Below, one piece after another: positions 24,199-36,310 of a stretch of DNA of 64,000 nt. The DNA comes from Platycnemis pennipes (Eukaryota > Arthropoda > Insecta > Odonata > Platycnemididae). The notes under the pieces were generated by a model. It saw nothing but the letters and a program-made list of their open reading frames with translations. It had not been told where the DNA came from and made no database searches. Both the position numbers and the translations under genes were made by a program. Position 1 is the first letter of the stretch. Each line of letters starts with the position of its first letter. The DNA is taken from the NCBI GenBank assembly GCA_933228895.1, contig OW121853.1, positions 82,320,645 to 82,384,644 of the forward strand, given 5' to 3'.

Positions 24199-24466
24199 GG
24201 GTGACAATGAAGTGAGAGAGGGAATGCTTGAGAAGGATTAGACTCCGCCTCCTTCATACAAAACACTGCGTTTTTTACGGCTTCTTGCGCTGAATACAAG
24301 TGTATTAAAACATAAACAACAATAAAATCACACCCAAGTTTTATCGTAGGAGCGTCTATAATCTTTCTAATGCTATTAAAGGGATGTATTAACACATTTA
24401 ATCCCTGTGGGAGTTAATTTTAATCCAAAACTGGTTTGTATTTAACCCATTTAAACTATATTACTG

Positions 24467-24679
24467 CGTTATAATATAAAAGAACAAATTGATTCTTCCA
24501 CATATTTATTTTTCCTCCACTACGCAGGTTTCGACTGTTACACTGTTACTCAGTACACCTGATGATGACTAAACAGTCGAAACCTAGGTAGTGGAGGAAA
24601 AAATAAATTTGTGGAAAAATCAAGTTTGTTCACTTATATTACAATAAATCGTTTCCACCACGTTACGGCCGATAACACC
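24467..24679. mobile_element. Foldback insertion with 13-bp target-site duplication
   Basis: aactatattactg flanks both sides (24454-24466 and 24680-24692), an exact 13-bp duplication interrupting the dispersed repeat. The insert is largely an inverted repeat. Arms of about 70 bases (24471-24540, about 24570-24642) pair ttcctccacta, ggtttcgactgtt and aacagtcgaaacc, tagtggaggaa. The loop contains acacctgatgatgact. It is non-coding. A 13-bp duplication is longer than typical for cut-and-paste elements with short target sites, so the mechanism is open. Confidence 0.75.
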
Positions 24680-24924
24680 AACTATATTACTGTGCATGTT
24701 TGCACCCTTTAATCTGTTTCTTAGACGAATTTTGTTAATTTTTACTAATAAAACTGGTTCCTATTTAACCCGTTTAAACTACATTGTTGCGCTTGTTTGC
24801 GTGTTAGCATATTCCTCTGTTTTTTGGGCGAATTTTAGAACTGCCTTCTATTATTCATCTGACTATGAAATCCTTATTATTCAACTGACTATGAAATACT
24901 AGGCTTCCGCAGTTTGATTGTAGT

Positions 24925-25157
24925 GAAGATGCAGGTCTTCTGGGTTTTCCTCCACGTTGGTCCACGATTTTTACGAGGGAGGACGAAGGACAACACAACA
25001 GCCAATAGCAGAAGACTTGACGCCAACGGATGAGTATATAAGAAGGCCAAATGACTGCATCGACACTTCGACATAGAGCCGACTGCAAAGCCGGCGAAAC
25101 TGTTGTCCCAGAAATCATGGACCAACGTGGAGGAAAACCCGGAAGACCTGCATCTTC
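24925..25157. repeat. Long inverted repeat with 45-bp arms
   Basis: gaagatgcaggtcttctggg...acgttggtcca (24925-24969) is repeated inverted as tggaccaacgt...cccggaagacctgcatcttc (25112-25157) with about three mismatches. The inner right segment reads gccgactgcaaagccggcgaaac, reminiscent of the gtcgaaac motif of the preceding foldback. attcatctgacta flanks both sides (about 24852 and 25157), a possible target duplication. Minus-strand frames across it are chance. Confidence 0.75.
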
Positions 25158-25329
25158 ATTCATCTGACTACTATAAGTTTTACCGTCTGCAAAAACAACT
25201 TCATCCGTACGAGTAACTCGAGTAGCAAGTCCATACGTTCGTGCCTACCAAGATGGCCGTTGGCTTCCAAAATCAGCTGCGATACCACCCGCAATACATT
25301 CTAACCTCCTTGTCTTAAGCTCATCGCGG

Positions 25330-25835
25330 CTAACCCTCCCGGTCCCCCGTCATAAGAGCATCCCACCACTCTTTTCGGCCGTTTGTACGATCGGAGAGAA
25401 ACGGGGAAAGGGAGGGAGTGGGAAGAATACAGAGAGGGGAGGTGGAGAAAGGGTGAAAAGAGGACGCCTGTTACACTTCCTCTCTCTCCACCTCCCTTGC
25501 CCTACCCTCCCCAGGATGAGTGCCCCAAGGGGTGGAAGGAGGCTGGAGCGGACGACGCTATCTGCGCCACGTTCCTCTCTCCCCACGTAGGTACATCTGG
25601 GTGTGACGCCCTCCCCCCCTTCTGAAACCAGCCACATCCCATTCGCAAATCCCCCTTCGCTCGCCGCCACAATCCCTCCCCCTCCTTCCTTTCCTTCCCT
25701 CGATTTACGATCCGCCCCGGAGATCCAGCCCATGGACCGCCGACTTCTCCTCTCCCACCACCACGAGCCCGGAGACCGAAGCTCCGGCTCCCTCCCCCTT
25801 CGGTCACCCACGCATTCCACCCGGCTACGGATCAC
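25330..25835. other. Strand-skewed GA/CT-rich island
   Basis: GA-rich on plus at 25390-25460, then strongly CT-rich (cctcccc, ccttcc) to about 25810. Overlapping frames up to 161 residues exist on both strands and are all low in complexity, so I do not call them genes. A TATA-like sequence follows immediately. Confidence 0.55.
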
Positions 25836-25837
25836 AC

Positions 25838-25847
25838 CTATATAAAA
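25838..25847 (+). promoter_or_regulatory. Candidate TATA box
   Basis: ctatataaaa follows the skewed island directly, the same arrangement as at 55.4 kb. A second weak match, tataaatag, is at about 25877. No convincing first exon can be drawn downstream, so this may be chance. Confidence 0.25.
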
Positions 25848-26261
25848 TCATTCATGAAAGCTCGCTCTGAGGTGAATATAAATAGAACAAGGAATATGGA
25901 TAGTAACACATAACAGGACGAGCTAGGAGGAAGCAAAAACATTCACACTGGATTTATATTATGTTATTATATTATTATGATGCACAGTTATATTGGAGAC
26001 GTGTCAGTGCTACAAAAATTCACACAAAAAATGAATACTAAACACTACACATAGCGACACGAAAAAAAGAGGGGCACTGACATAATGATGTTGGAGACGT
26101 TTCGGCGCTCATGGCACCATTCTCGATCCGAAAATCTCTCCTCTCCTTTGAGAAAGGTGGCAGTGGCCACCGAAATATCGGGAAAATATTTTTGTGAGTG
26201 TCTCTTTTTTTATGTGCTTTTATACTTTTGTCACGCCTGTGACCAGCTTTATTGCAATAAG

Positions 26262-26273
26262 TATATATATATA

Positions 26274-26306
<33 letters not shown>

Positions 26307-26332
26307 TTATATACATACACGCATACATATAT
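26262..26332. repeat. TA/CA-rich microsatellite
   Basis: A run of TA dinucleotides with interruptions (tattattatat) passes into acacacac and then tatacatacacgcatacata. Confidence 0.95.
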
Positions 26333-26339
26333 TATTCCC

Positions 26340-26600
26340 CGGACCACCTGAGCTCCCCTCAGTCCCTTCCACAACCGAAAACCGCTTCTCCATCTCCATT
26401 TACCCCGCCGTCATTGCCCTCCTCCCAAAACCTCAAAACCCACCTCTACACGTCAATCCTTCCCCCCACGACCTCCCGTCTCGCTCTCACGCCCACATCT
26501 ACATCACTGGGGCTAATAGGAACGAGATATTTTTCCCATTTTATCACCCTCAGCCCCATCTCGCTTTTAAAAAAAAAGGAAAGCGGGATGAGATGGATGG
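26340..26600. other. CT-rich island
   Basis: The plus strand is pyrimidine-rich (ctcccctcagtcccttcc, cctccca), ending in an A-run at 26570. The 181-residue plus frame running through it and the TA microsatellite is an artefact of composition. Confidence 0.5.
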
Positions 26601-26739
26601 GGGGACGGAGTGCCTATCGGCATCTACGCTCGTTAGAATCGATGATCGGCAATTAATCGAACGGAGCCCTTTAGATGAGAAGAAATCAGCGGATCTGAAC
26701 ATGCGTGCGGCTCTAAAGAGAAAAATAAACTTTCTCTAA

Positions 26740-27370
26740 ATTCTCAAGGGTTTTTATATCTGCAGAAGGTAATTGTCATAAAATAAATAGCTGAACTTTT
26801 AAAGTACTGAACTCTGAACTTCAGTAGCATAATGGCTGAGGCCTGTGGGTGAATTGGGATTAAATTTTGAATAAAATTGGCCCTTACTAAATAAACAAAA
26901 AAATAGCATTGCAAAAAAATTACATTATTAAAAAAAGACCGAAACAGGTATGTAATGTTGCTAATTATTTAAGAAAAAATTGATTCCTCTATTACATGAG
27001 TTACAGAGATATTAAGTAAATTGAGTTTTTAAACGCTAGTTACAGCAAGGAAGTTAAAGGATTCTAGCTCAAATTATCCCTTTATGACAAACTATAGATA
27101 ATGGGATGAGATATAAAATTGCTCTACTTGGAAAAAGAAACGGCCAGTAAGCAATTTTGCCGGGGATATTCGGAATCAAAATGACTGAAGCTAATCAATT
27201 ATCAGACACGCCAACGGCTTTATATGCGATCACGCATAATGAATTAAACTTCAGATGAAATAATGGTATAGCGTTAAACGCCCAAGAGTAGTGCCTTGCA
27301 GCAATTCGCATATGACAGAATGCACTCGAGGATTCACCAATTTCCCCTAGTGTGATTCAAACACTATGTG
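26740..27370. other. Unassigned AT-rich interval
   Basis: Nothing recognised. Confidence 0.5.
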
Positions 27371-27378
27371 CAGCCAGA

Positions 27379-27445
27379 TGGGCTACTCAGGCAGATATCG
27401 AGTCACCCAACTGACCCAAATGTCGCGTGTTCGAGCCACATGTTG
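27379..27445 (+). mobile_element. Weak tRNA-like sequence
   Basis: A-box-like tgggctactcagg (27379-27391) and B-box-like gtgttcgagcc (27427-27437) at a tRNA-like spacing. No acceptor-stem pairing is evident, so it is more likely a decayed SINE head than a tRNA gene. Confidence 0.3.
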
Positions 27446-27889
27446 ATTATGGGCACAGAGAAAATCCATATTGCTCGCGGTAAGGTATATAGTGAAGTGG
27501 CAAGAGCGTTGCTTCAATTCTTTTTTGGTCACACTGAAAACTAGTGATTTCCGAAGAAAAATTCGACAAGACAAGGTAGAAAGATTAGATTTCCTATACA
27601 CTGGTCTCTTCGTGGATGAAAATAATTTTATTGCTAGCACTACTTTCGCAAACAAACAAAATATTACGTAGAAAAAAGACTAGAGTAATGTGAGAATGGA
27701 GGAAGGCCCAAGTACAATCTCAAATAAAATGGGGGCGTTTACTCGGAACCGAAATCGAAATTTTGTACACGTAATCGTTAGATGGCAACGAAAAATGAAT
27801 TTTAATGAAAAAAGCCACAGCCACAGTCTTCTAGCCACAACCATTCACTCATAAATCAAAAATTAAAGTAAGCAAAAGTGACGCCCACC

Positions 27890-28140
27890 GAAAAAGCTGC
27901 TGTGATAAGATTGACGTCATTTTCCTCACGCTCTTGACTGCTTTCTGGGAAGGGAAGGGAGTGGAGGGGGGTTCTCGGAAGGTCTGCTCACAGAGATGCT
28001 GTCGCCACTACTCCTATTGGGAGAGACAGCTATGTCCTTCCATTGCGATAAGGCAAAGTAGCTTCGCGGGCTCAGTTGTGATTGGACGAAGTCGATATAC
28101 GTCAGAGGTTGCACCACGCCCACTTTTCCGAAAGGGTTAA
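27890..28140. promoter_or_regulatory. Possible regulatory element: CRE and CCAAT motifs in a GC-richer patch
   Basis: Higher GC than its surroundings, a full palindromic CRE/ATF site tgacgtca at 27912-27919, and two inverted CCAAT boxes (attgg at 28016-28020 and 28081-28085). No transcript structure can be attached to it, so function is a guess from motif clustering. Confidence 0.3.
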
Positions 28141-28700
28141 AAACATCAGTTTTTCGCCGCTTATAACTCGAGAAATAATTGACGGATCAAAAAACGGAAA
28201 AATACGGATCTTTTCATTTAACAAACTCTATCAGATTCATCAATAAAAAATATGATAACGACCCCATTGCACAACTAAATATTTGACAGGCTAATTTGGA
28301 CTTTTTGACAACGACCTCTACATTAAATAGCGAATTAGTAGAATCTTTGCGGAAGAATTGGTAATGCAAAATTTGGTGAATGAATATGACGAATACAGCA
28401 TCAGATTTAAATTCTCACCTTGACGAGAAAATAATTCACAGAAATGTCTGAAATTGATGAGTTTTTGATTGATCCTAACTGCTGAACACAGTTGCTTCAA
28501 GATATATTATCGCCAAGGTACATTCTATTTTTACAGTATGGTATTGCCAGTGGGAGGAGGATATTTATGCTCCCATAACGTCTGTATTAATTTACTAATA
28601 ATATTAATGAAACGTCTTTATTGGGGCGAGATTGAGACAAAAATGTGCTTTCTGCCATATAATCTCTGACTAAGGGATACAAGAGGACATTATTGCAAAG
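28141..28700. other. Unassigned AT-rich interval
   Basis: Nothing recognised beyond short chance frames. Confidence 0.5.
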
Positions 28701-28702
28701 CC

Positions 28703-28754
28703 AAGGGTAGACTCACAAGGTTACACTCACGCACAAGGGTAGACTCACTCACAA
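28703..28754 (+). repeat. Short two-copy repeat
   Basis: aagggtagactcac at 28703-28716 and again at 28735-28748, each followed by acaagg, with actcac repeated in the spacer. Confidence 0.8.
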
Positions 28755-31394
28755 GGTGGAGATCTTCAAATTACATAATATTTAAAAAGAATCAAACTCT
28801 CTGGAGATGGGGAATGGGTACTAGATTTAACCGAAAAATAAATCTTCTCCCTGCTATTATTAAAATATCTTGAACGAGAATACCTCAAACAGCATATTTT
28901 CAAAATAATATTTTCCATTCAGTATGTGAAGAGACACCACAAAATAAATAGTCAAAGAATACAGTATAGTCGGTTTTCATGCGAACGATTCGGTAGTTTT
29001 TCACTCGTTTGATGGGAAGGAATAATTCTCTATTGTCTCTTACATGACCTTGACCGACTTTATTCTTTCGAAAGTAGAAATGGGTCACACAGATTTGACC
29101 TCCAAATACTTTCGAAGTTTTCTTGCTGAGGTATTACCAGTATTGTAAGCTTCAGAAGGAGGGATATTATAACAACGAATAGATAACACATAACAGCTCA
29201 ATTCGTACGCATGAACTTCATCGAATTTAGCAAGTTCCAGCAAAATCACAAAGTACGGATGTAAAAGTAAAAAAAATCAACCAAGTTCCAGCAGTAGATT
29301 AAAATCAATAACAAATCCTTTAATGCACATTCAGCCTTCACCCTCAGTACATTTCCACTGAATTATAATTATTAATAACGTGATCCATTCCAGTATTATT
29401 TCTCATATGCCTTCTGAAAGCACGGAGGAAGAAGGAAATACTGCTATGTTTAGAGGAAAGAGACGCGTAAAACAATGAAATACATATATTGCGACACACT
29501 ACGACATTTAAAATCGCATCCATGATTATGTAAGCATGTGTTTTTCGAAGTCGACTTAAGAGCGTTAACTTCATTTCTTTAAAGAACGACCGCAGTTGCT
29601 GCCAGTGTTTAAGAAAACAGTTGATTAGTAAATCGCTGGCGTTTGCCAATAACAAGAAATGCTCGCTTAGTTGTGACTTCAAAACCCTGTCCAACGGGTG
29701 GAAATTTTTTGATCACCAGAATACGGTTGACACGTAGGTGAGTTATAAACTCACGGAAGTGAGTTCAAAAATGGAAAGCCTGATGGTGTTTAACGAAACC
29801 GTGGAAAAAATGAGTTGTTTTCACCCTATTTAAAATTTTGGCACGGTATATGATGATTTAAAGTTCCAATTTGTTACCCTTGACAAGCACCGAGTCAACC
29901 TCAGCAGATGTAACGATTAAAATACACCTCTGGGACATGACATCTCAGTTCCCTAACTTCACCGAAGCCCGACCGCGGCCCTCCCTTGTCATCGTCTCTC
30001 TCTAGGGTCCCTCACGTCAGCCATTTCCCTGATGACAGGATTACCTCCCTTGAATTTACCCCTAAAATCCCTCCGTTCACATCCTACAGTTGCTTATACC
30101 TATGCCCTACCATCCATCAATCCGGACCTTCCAGAAAGGTTAGCGGGTAACTCAATTCTACAACGTTGCGGCTGAATCTCCACCGCATTGCACAATGGTA
30201 AGGTCAGAGAAGAGACTATATTCAACCAATTCCACTATTATTTTACTTGGGTTTACTGTACCAAAAATCCTGTTTATTATCATTAATTACAAATTTAAGA
30301 AAAGATTATCAGCAAATAATACTTTAGAAATTGCTATTTATATGTTAATTCGACAGGATATAATAGTCTACGCTCTCACTTTGATAATAAATAAAAGAAA
30401 TTTGTTGATTGTAATCAGATTACCATGGTGCCAAGGTTTCAAATATAAAGACCTAAAGCTAGGCAGGCGATTTGTAAACTGTTTATGTATATCTGCCAGC
30501 TCTTTACCCGAATGGTTTAAGGATGCAACATATTAAACACAAAACCGGGTGTATATTTCCTGCCTAAAATTATATGGGCTACATTAACCATCGAAGCCAT
30601 AGGCTAACGCACAATTTACTGCATGAATCTTGTACACCAGCCGATAAAATTTAGGTATATTATCTCCACCAGTGAATTCCTAAAATTGTCAACTGCCATT
30701 TTTATCGACAAAACTTGGTAATTATTTCTACCCATATTCTTTTTAGCATGAATTAAAATAAAAAAATCGAATTTCGCTACCAGAGCGTTGTGAAATAGTA
30801 AACTGAGCCATAAGATAATCGAACACCCTACCTTAATTTCCGTATTTTACGTTTTTTTACATACTAGAATGTATTGCAAAGTTCCGTTTCCTTTTCTTAA
30901 AATATATTGATCCTTTAACTTTTGTGAATTATCAAAATTGACAAAGCCAATGGGCAACGGCTTTTTCCTAGGAATTTCTTGCCTGTACATTGCGCAATTC
31001 CTCCTTATCCCGCCCGGGAAGAATTTTCACAGTCCGGAGCATGAAAATTTGTGATGTCCAAACTGCTACTCGTAAGAGAGGGCTTGGAATTCTAAATTCG
31101 CAGATTAAATAAAGACAAGTTTTTTCAATCAGAGATCTTCAAATTGAAGCGTTTAAAGGCTGTTGTTGCATTCCAAGCAACATGTTCCACGCCGGAGAAG
31201 GTAGTAGTCGATAGAAAATTAACGCTAACCCTAAACAATGAAAAATCTTTGCTAAACAAAGGTAATTTTCCATTTATATTGAGGATTAATATACATTTTC
31301 CCATTAATACAGTGAAAGCAGAAAAATTTGAAGAACTTGGAGACCTACGTCAATATCTGTAATTCTTACTTTCTTTCAAAAACAGGGAATCCAC
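28755..31394. other. Unassigned interval
   Basis: Frames of 116 (29344-29694, minus) and 113 residues (30195-30536, plus) show no recognisable domain and have AT-driven composition. No RNA gene or element ends found. Confidence 0.45.
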
Positions 31395-31439
31395 GCACCA
31401 TCCAAAACCCAAGGAGGTTAGAATGCCCTGGGAGAGGCC

Positions 31440-31945
31440 TTGGCATTCTAGCCTATGTGTGTCAATGAAGCCAGTATGCTGGTTCTTGGGAACGAGCAGG
31501 TTCCATATCCTTTGTACAAAACATAGAGTTTTGCACGACCTCTTATATGGACACTGCATGTGCATTAAAACCAAAATAACAGTGAAATGGTGGCCAAATT
31601 TCATTACAGTGGCGTTATTTTATCTTTCTAAGGCTATTCAAGGATTGCATTAATGCATTTTATTCCTGCTGGGGTTAATTTTATTACTAAAACTGGTTCA
31701 AATTTAACCCATTTGGTTAAATTTTAGCTGGTTTGCGTGTTCGCGCACTTTCCTCCGTTTCTTTGGTGAATTTTAAAAATTCATGCCATAATCTCATTAA
31801 CTCTAGGTTTTAGCGCAAGAGAAAACAATTTTATCCTCACGAGCATCACGAGTAGCAAGCACGTATCTCCGTGCCTACCAAGATGGCCTCTTGCTTTTCA
31901 AATCAGTTGCGGTGCCTCCTCCAGTACATCCTAACCTTCTCACAA
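31440..31945 (+). repeat. Dispersed repeat, copy B
   Basis: Second copy of the repeat at 24180-25310. It has a single aaaactggtt...atttaaccc block and lacks the foldback insertions, so it shows the uninterrupted order. It keeps cgtgcctaccaagatggcc at about 31880. Further homology upstream to about 31395 is uncertain. The plus and minus frames over it are not conserved with copy A, which argues against coding. Confidence 0.7.
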
Positions 31946-33433
31946 AAATCAAACAATCAAAGTGTCACAAATATATTGATTTGAGCTTCAGTAATTTAAT
32001 TAAGTACTCAAAATATGTAAATTCATGATTAAATCACACAGAAACCATGCTCATTGCAAACTTAGTGGAAATGAAGCCTTTGCGCTCTCTACCTTCAAGA
32101 GGCCGGTAGTAAAAGATGGTTTATCCAGAAGGGCGAGCCATCATCAACAAGCAAAGATCAACCAAAGAAGTGGCAGCTATAGCTCCGAAAAGGAGATCCG
32201 GTGCTAAGAGGGAAATTACGGCCAAAAACATGATTTAGGACGCTAAGGACTAAAGTAGACCAGAGCAGTAGCGTTTGGCTAGAAAAACAATGAGAAACTG
32301 AACCTTTGGAGATCCTCACGTCGTTCGCTCGGTGGCACAAATGCCCCGACTACCAGCATGGGGTAGAAAAACAGCTTCCTCCATTCTCTTCTCTATCTCA
32401 GGCCCTCATTTGAAAGCACCTTCATCAATCTCGCCATGCCTTTAATGATTAAAACCACAGATCGTGATCGTTCACTGATTTACGGCTCTTGATCCAAGCG
32501 TCAGCAAAAATTACTAATTGCTTTTCAAAAAATCAGTTAACCCTATAAGAAATTTCCGAATTAGTGATGGATAACTCATAGTATATCCTTTTAGCAAACA
32601 ATACTCTCATGAAAGAATCATTGTATGCATTTTATAAGTTTTTTCAATTCTAATATTAGAAGGTTTAGATTAATGACATCAGATCGACGAAAAAAGGCCC
32701 TTTTTGCTACCTTTATTTGTTTACCCACAGCGTAACTTTACTAACATACTTACGTAGTAAATAATCTTATGCCATTTTATAGTTACGTGTTAGCGTTAAC
32801 CTAATGTGACGTCAGCTGCATGCGAGCGTAGCGTCGGCTAATTTTGAACCCACAAAATAATTTACCACGCATTATAAAATGTTTCTCAGTGCAGAAAAAA
32901 ACTGAAATTAAACTTGAGAGCGTTGGACTACGGAAAAATAAGTCGGCGGAATGTTGATCCATTTATATGCACGAGGATGGGCACCCGATTTTCCGATAAT
33001 ACATATTTTATATTTTTCGATTCTCGTCAATTTTAATTCCTTCCCAACGATTTCACTCCAGTGAATGGCGAATTTAGAAATTTTCAATAAATTTGTATAC
33101 CCCTAAGGGATTGGAAGAATCTTCTAATTTTACGCGAACCTTAATATCAAAGTCATCCCACGGAAGGTGAATTCACCTCATTGATATCTCCGATTTTGGA
33201 CGATTATGACATATACGTCCACTGAACGAGGAATCAATTGGCCACCCAAATAAAAAATCCAACGCCGTATAATATAATAGAGAGATAAAATCAGGTCCAT
33301 TGTAATGGTCGTAAAAATCGTTAAGCCAAAGAACCGGAATGTATAAAAATTCTGATGCTTATTCTGGTCCAGCAACAGGAAAATCTCTGCTAACTCTTCC
33401 GATTTATTCTACATTCAAGAGGATAATTGGAAC
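31946..33433. other. Unassigned AT-rich interval
   Basis: No gene or repeat recognised. Confidence 0.5.
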
Positions 33434-33499
33434 TAGTTCGTTGGATTCTGTGAATCACTTAAATTATAATTGAAGTGATTCACCGAATCCATCGAGCTA
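33434..33499. ncRNA. Precursor-microRNA-like hairpin (candidate)
   Basis: The 27-base arms (33434-33460 and 33473-33499) pair with only two mismatches plus one G-U pair if read on plus. The terminal loop is 12 bases or fewer, partly self-pairing (aattataatt). Each arm is long enough for a 22-base product; for example the right arm begins aagtgattcaccgaatcc. Size, loop and near-perfect pairing fit an animal precursor, but a small palindromic MITE would look the same. I do not recognise the arm sequence as a known family. Confidence 0.35.
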
Positions 33500-35880
33500 A
33501 AATGATATCTGGCGTCAGGCGAGTTATTGTTAATCCGAAAGAAATCACAAACACGTATAGTTTCACTACATAGATCAGTCAAAAAAATTATTATAAAACT
33601 ATGTGTAAAAATATATACAAAAATACTCCTAGAAAAGTAGATACTCCTACAAAATGTTACCGGGGAAAAATGCTAGATAATTTATCCATTTTTCGGTACC
33701 ATGAAAGAGTAAACTCTTTAAAGAATCAACTTATTTCGATCACACTTACTTCCATGTTTTCTTAAAGAAAAAGTTGAGAGGTAAGCTAGGGCGCTCCTGG
33801 GTATCGTTTTCATCTCTAACACTAATCCCTATACATCAATATATTTAGGCGCTGTGTATTCATGAAGAAAATTATGATAATTCTTAAAGATTAAGAATAC
33901 AATTATGATTTATCATTGTAAGTTCATGAATGGCGCTTAAAACCATCATCATGAGGGTACAGTATGGGGCTTCTTTTCATACTCTAAAACTACCATAATG
34001 AACCTGAAACACGCAAGGTATTATTCAATTGAATAAACAATTGGACGCTAAAATTTAGCAACGATCAATATTCACAATAGAGAAATTAACACTTCGGAAT
34101 TTAGCCTGTGATACAGGTCTAAATTACTACGATGAAGTCTAATGGAAGGTATTCTATGTCCAGTGATGTTTGGTCTAAAGTACACAGTGTAACCTAGAAA
34201 AGCGATACAGTTTAGGTTGGGTATCTAAAGTCTAGGTAAAAGAAAAATACTATATGTACTACAGAAATAGCTCCCCCACGTTTATCACTAAATGGCATTA
34301 ACACGAAAACAAATAGCAATGGCGTATCATTGGAACATTTATTTCTACCACGTCTGTTCATGGAAACCTTTCAGGCACCATTAAATTCTGGATTCAATCA
34401 GGCAGATAAGCGGGCTGATTACCTGCGATTATTGGCCGTTGAACCATGTGGAAGGTCGTTTCTTTACCCTGCTTCACTCCACGCACAAAGAAGTGCAACA
34501 ATTTATTTTGTTTCAAGTCGACCTCCACAGGCATTTTATGCCATTCGCAGGCTCCGACTCTGTTTTACTTGGAAGGAATCAAAAAGCACGACCCGTAGCA
34601 TTCATCACATTCCTCAAAGCGATGGCGTATGTTCTTTTTCTCAGGAAGACCTGTTTACTCGCGCTCCATGGAATTTGGAAGACACACCTACCCTTAATCC
34701 TCATCTTTGCCCAAATTTTTTTATTCGTTTCCATAGAAATGTCGCGAGGCTCCCGCGGTCTGGTTCCTCCACGGCAATATAGTATTATTACATCCTCCGG
34801 CGTTCGCAAGGAAAGCGTGACGACTTGATCCCACAAAATTTAACCTCTGCATGACTGATCAATTTAAATGAGAAATTGTGGAGAAATATGAGGTTCCAAG
34901 TAACTTGCCGCGGTTAACAACGTCACGTAGAAAACTGAAAATAATGAGTGATTTTCTCAATTTAGCCACTAAGAGTGAATTGCCTAAATAAATTCATATA
35001 GTACTCTATATTTATATACCTACCTCAATTTGGACGTTCAGTCATGTCAAGAACTTCTCTGGCTAAAGAATATTTATGATAGATGATTCACAGATGCCAA
35101 ATCAAATATAGAAGAATTAAAACGGAAATTTACAAAGGTATTTGTAATATAGATAAAATTATTTAAAATTAAAGTACGGGATTTCAGTAGGAGGAATATG
35201 AAGCACTTAGTTATAATATATATCAATGCAGCAATAATCTTCTAAATTTTATACTTGAGCGAGAAAATGCACGATGCTTCAATGCATCCAGGAGGATTTT
35301 AGAATGCAGATATGACCAAAATGACGAATATGTCACATAATATCGCACGTCCAAAACTGAATATGATATAATGTTAGTCACCAAAGTTTTCAGGGAACCT
35401 ATATGATCTATATAAACATACTTTTATAATTTATGCATTGCGGGAGCACAACTAGAAGTTCAAAAGGGCAATTTATTTCTTTTACCTTTGAGCTAACTTG
35501 TAGTTTCAAACTGGGGAAGATGTAGACTGTCCAGTGTAAGGTACAGCTATAAATTATCCCTCGGGAGTAACTGTTACAATTTTTATTTTAACAGTTTCGT
35601 CAGCTTTTCACGAATATCCATCTCAGCATATCCTCTGGACACTAGAGCTTACCCAAATGAAAATAAATCAAAGTAATTCCACTGAGAAACCCCTTACGCT
35701 CGCGCGAAATGAACGAATACTCTTCCATCCAGCCACTTCTGTCGCAAAGAGCCACCTTTATGCGATATTGCGCGCTGCTGTCCTCAGCACTTGAACGTGT
35801 AGGTCCGCCGTTCAATCTACTCCGTATTCCCTAGAGCCATTTCTTTTTAGTCCCGAGTCTTCCCCCACCAAATTACAGAA
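33500..35880. other. Unassigned interval
   Basis: The frames at 34330-34836 (150, 129 and 85 residues, overlapping on both strands) have no recognisable motif. Conflicting overlapping frames make coding unlikely. Confidence 0.4.
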
Positions 35881-36310
35881 ATTGGATTTCTTCGCGTATG
35901 CAGGCGCCTCCTACGTCATCCATCCGTATCCTTGCTTCACTCGCCCTCCTTACGAGTCCCTACATATCCATTTTATTCCCCTTCCCCCACGAAACCACCC
36001 CTTCCGTTCGTCTCCTCTCGGGTTCAACCGGGAAACCAATTCCCACTCACGCCGTTTGAGCCGGTATGCACACACACACACAAGCGGACCAACTCAAACC
36101 ACTCACCCCTTATTCATCCGGAATTTTCATTCAACAGCAGCAGCCACGGCGGCGGCCAGCCTCCCCTCTTTATCTTCTTTTCCCTCTCGCCAAACTTCTC
36201 CCTACAACCTCCTCCTCCACCACTCGCCACTACATCCACTCTCTCGCCCTCCCTCTGCATTTCTCGCACGCGCCAACCTGACCGTAAAATTGACGGATCG
36301 AAAGCGAGAG
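35881..36310. other. CT-rich island
   Basis: The plus strand is pyrimidine-rich with a short (ca)n run near 36066-36083 and cctcctcc runs. The three overlapping plus frames (185, 136, 71 residues) are Pro/Ser/His-rich and compositionally driven. Confidence 0.5.

Larger units (their letters stand above)
24180..25310 (+). repeat. Dispersed repeat, copy A, with nested insertions
   Basis: Blocks from this interval recur in the same order at 31440-31945: tatg(g/t)gtgacaatgaag-like, aatgctattaaagg, ctggttt..atttaaccc, cgtgcctaccaagatggcc and a final (c/g)tacat.ctaacct. Copy A is longer because it holds a 213-bp foldback insertion (24467-24679), a second inverted repeat (24925-25157) and an internal duplication of the aaaactggtt...atttaaccc block (about 24427 and 24751). 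Its original nature is unknown: no coding frame, no clear terminal repeats. Confidence 0.75.

Noticed and set aside
25350..25845. Overlapping frames of 161, 101 and 80 residues in the CT/GA island
   Set aside because: Low-complexity Gly/Arg/Ser/Pro composition, conflicting frames on both strands and no domain; explained by few stop codons in skewed DNA.
26194..26739. 181-residue plus-strand frame
   Set aside because: Runs through a TA microsatellite and a CT-rich tract; compositional artefact.
34330..34836. 150-, 129- and 85-residue overlapping frames
   Set aside because: No motif recognised and mutually conflicting; no splice or promoter context.
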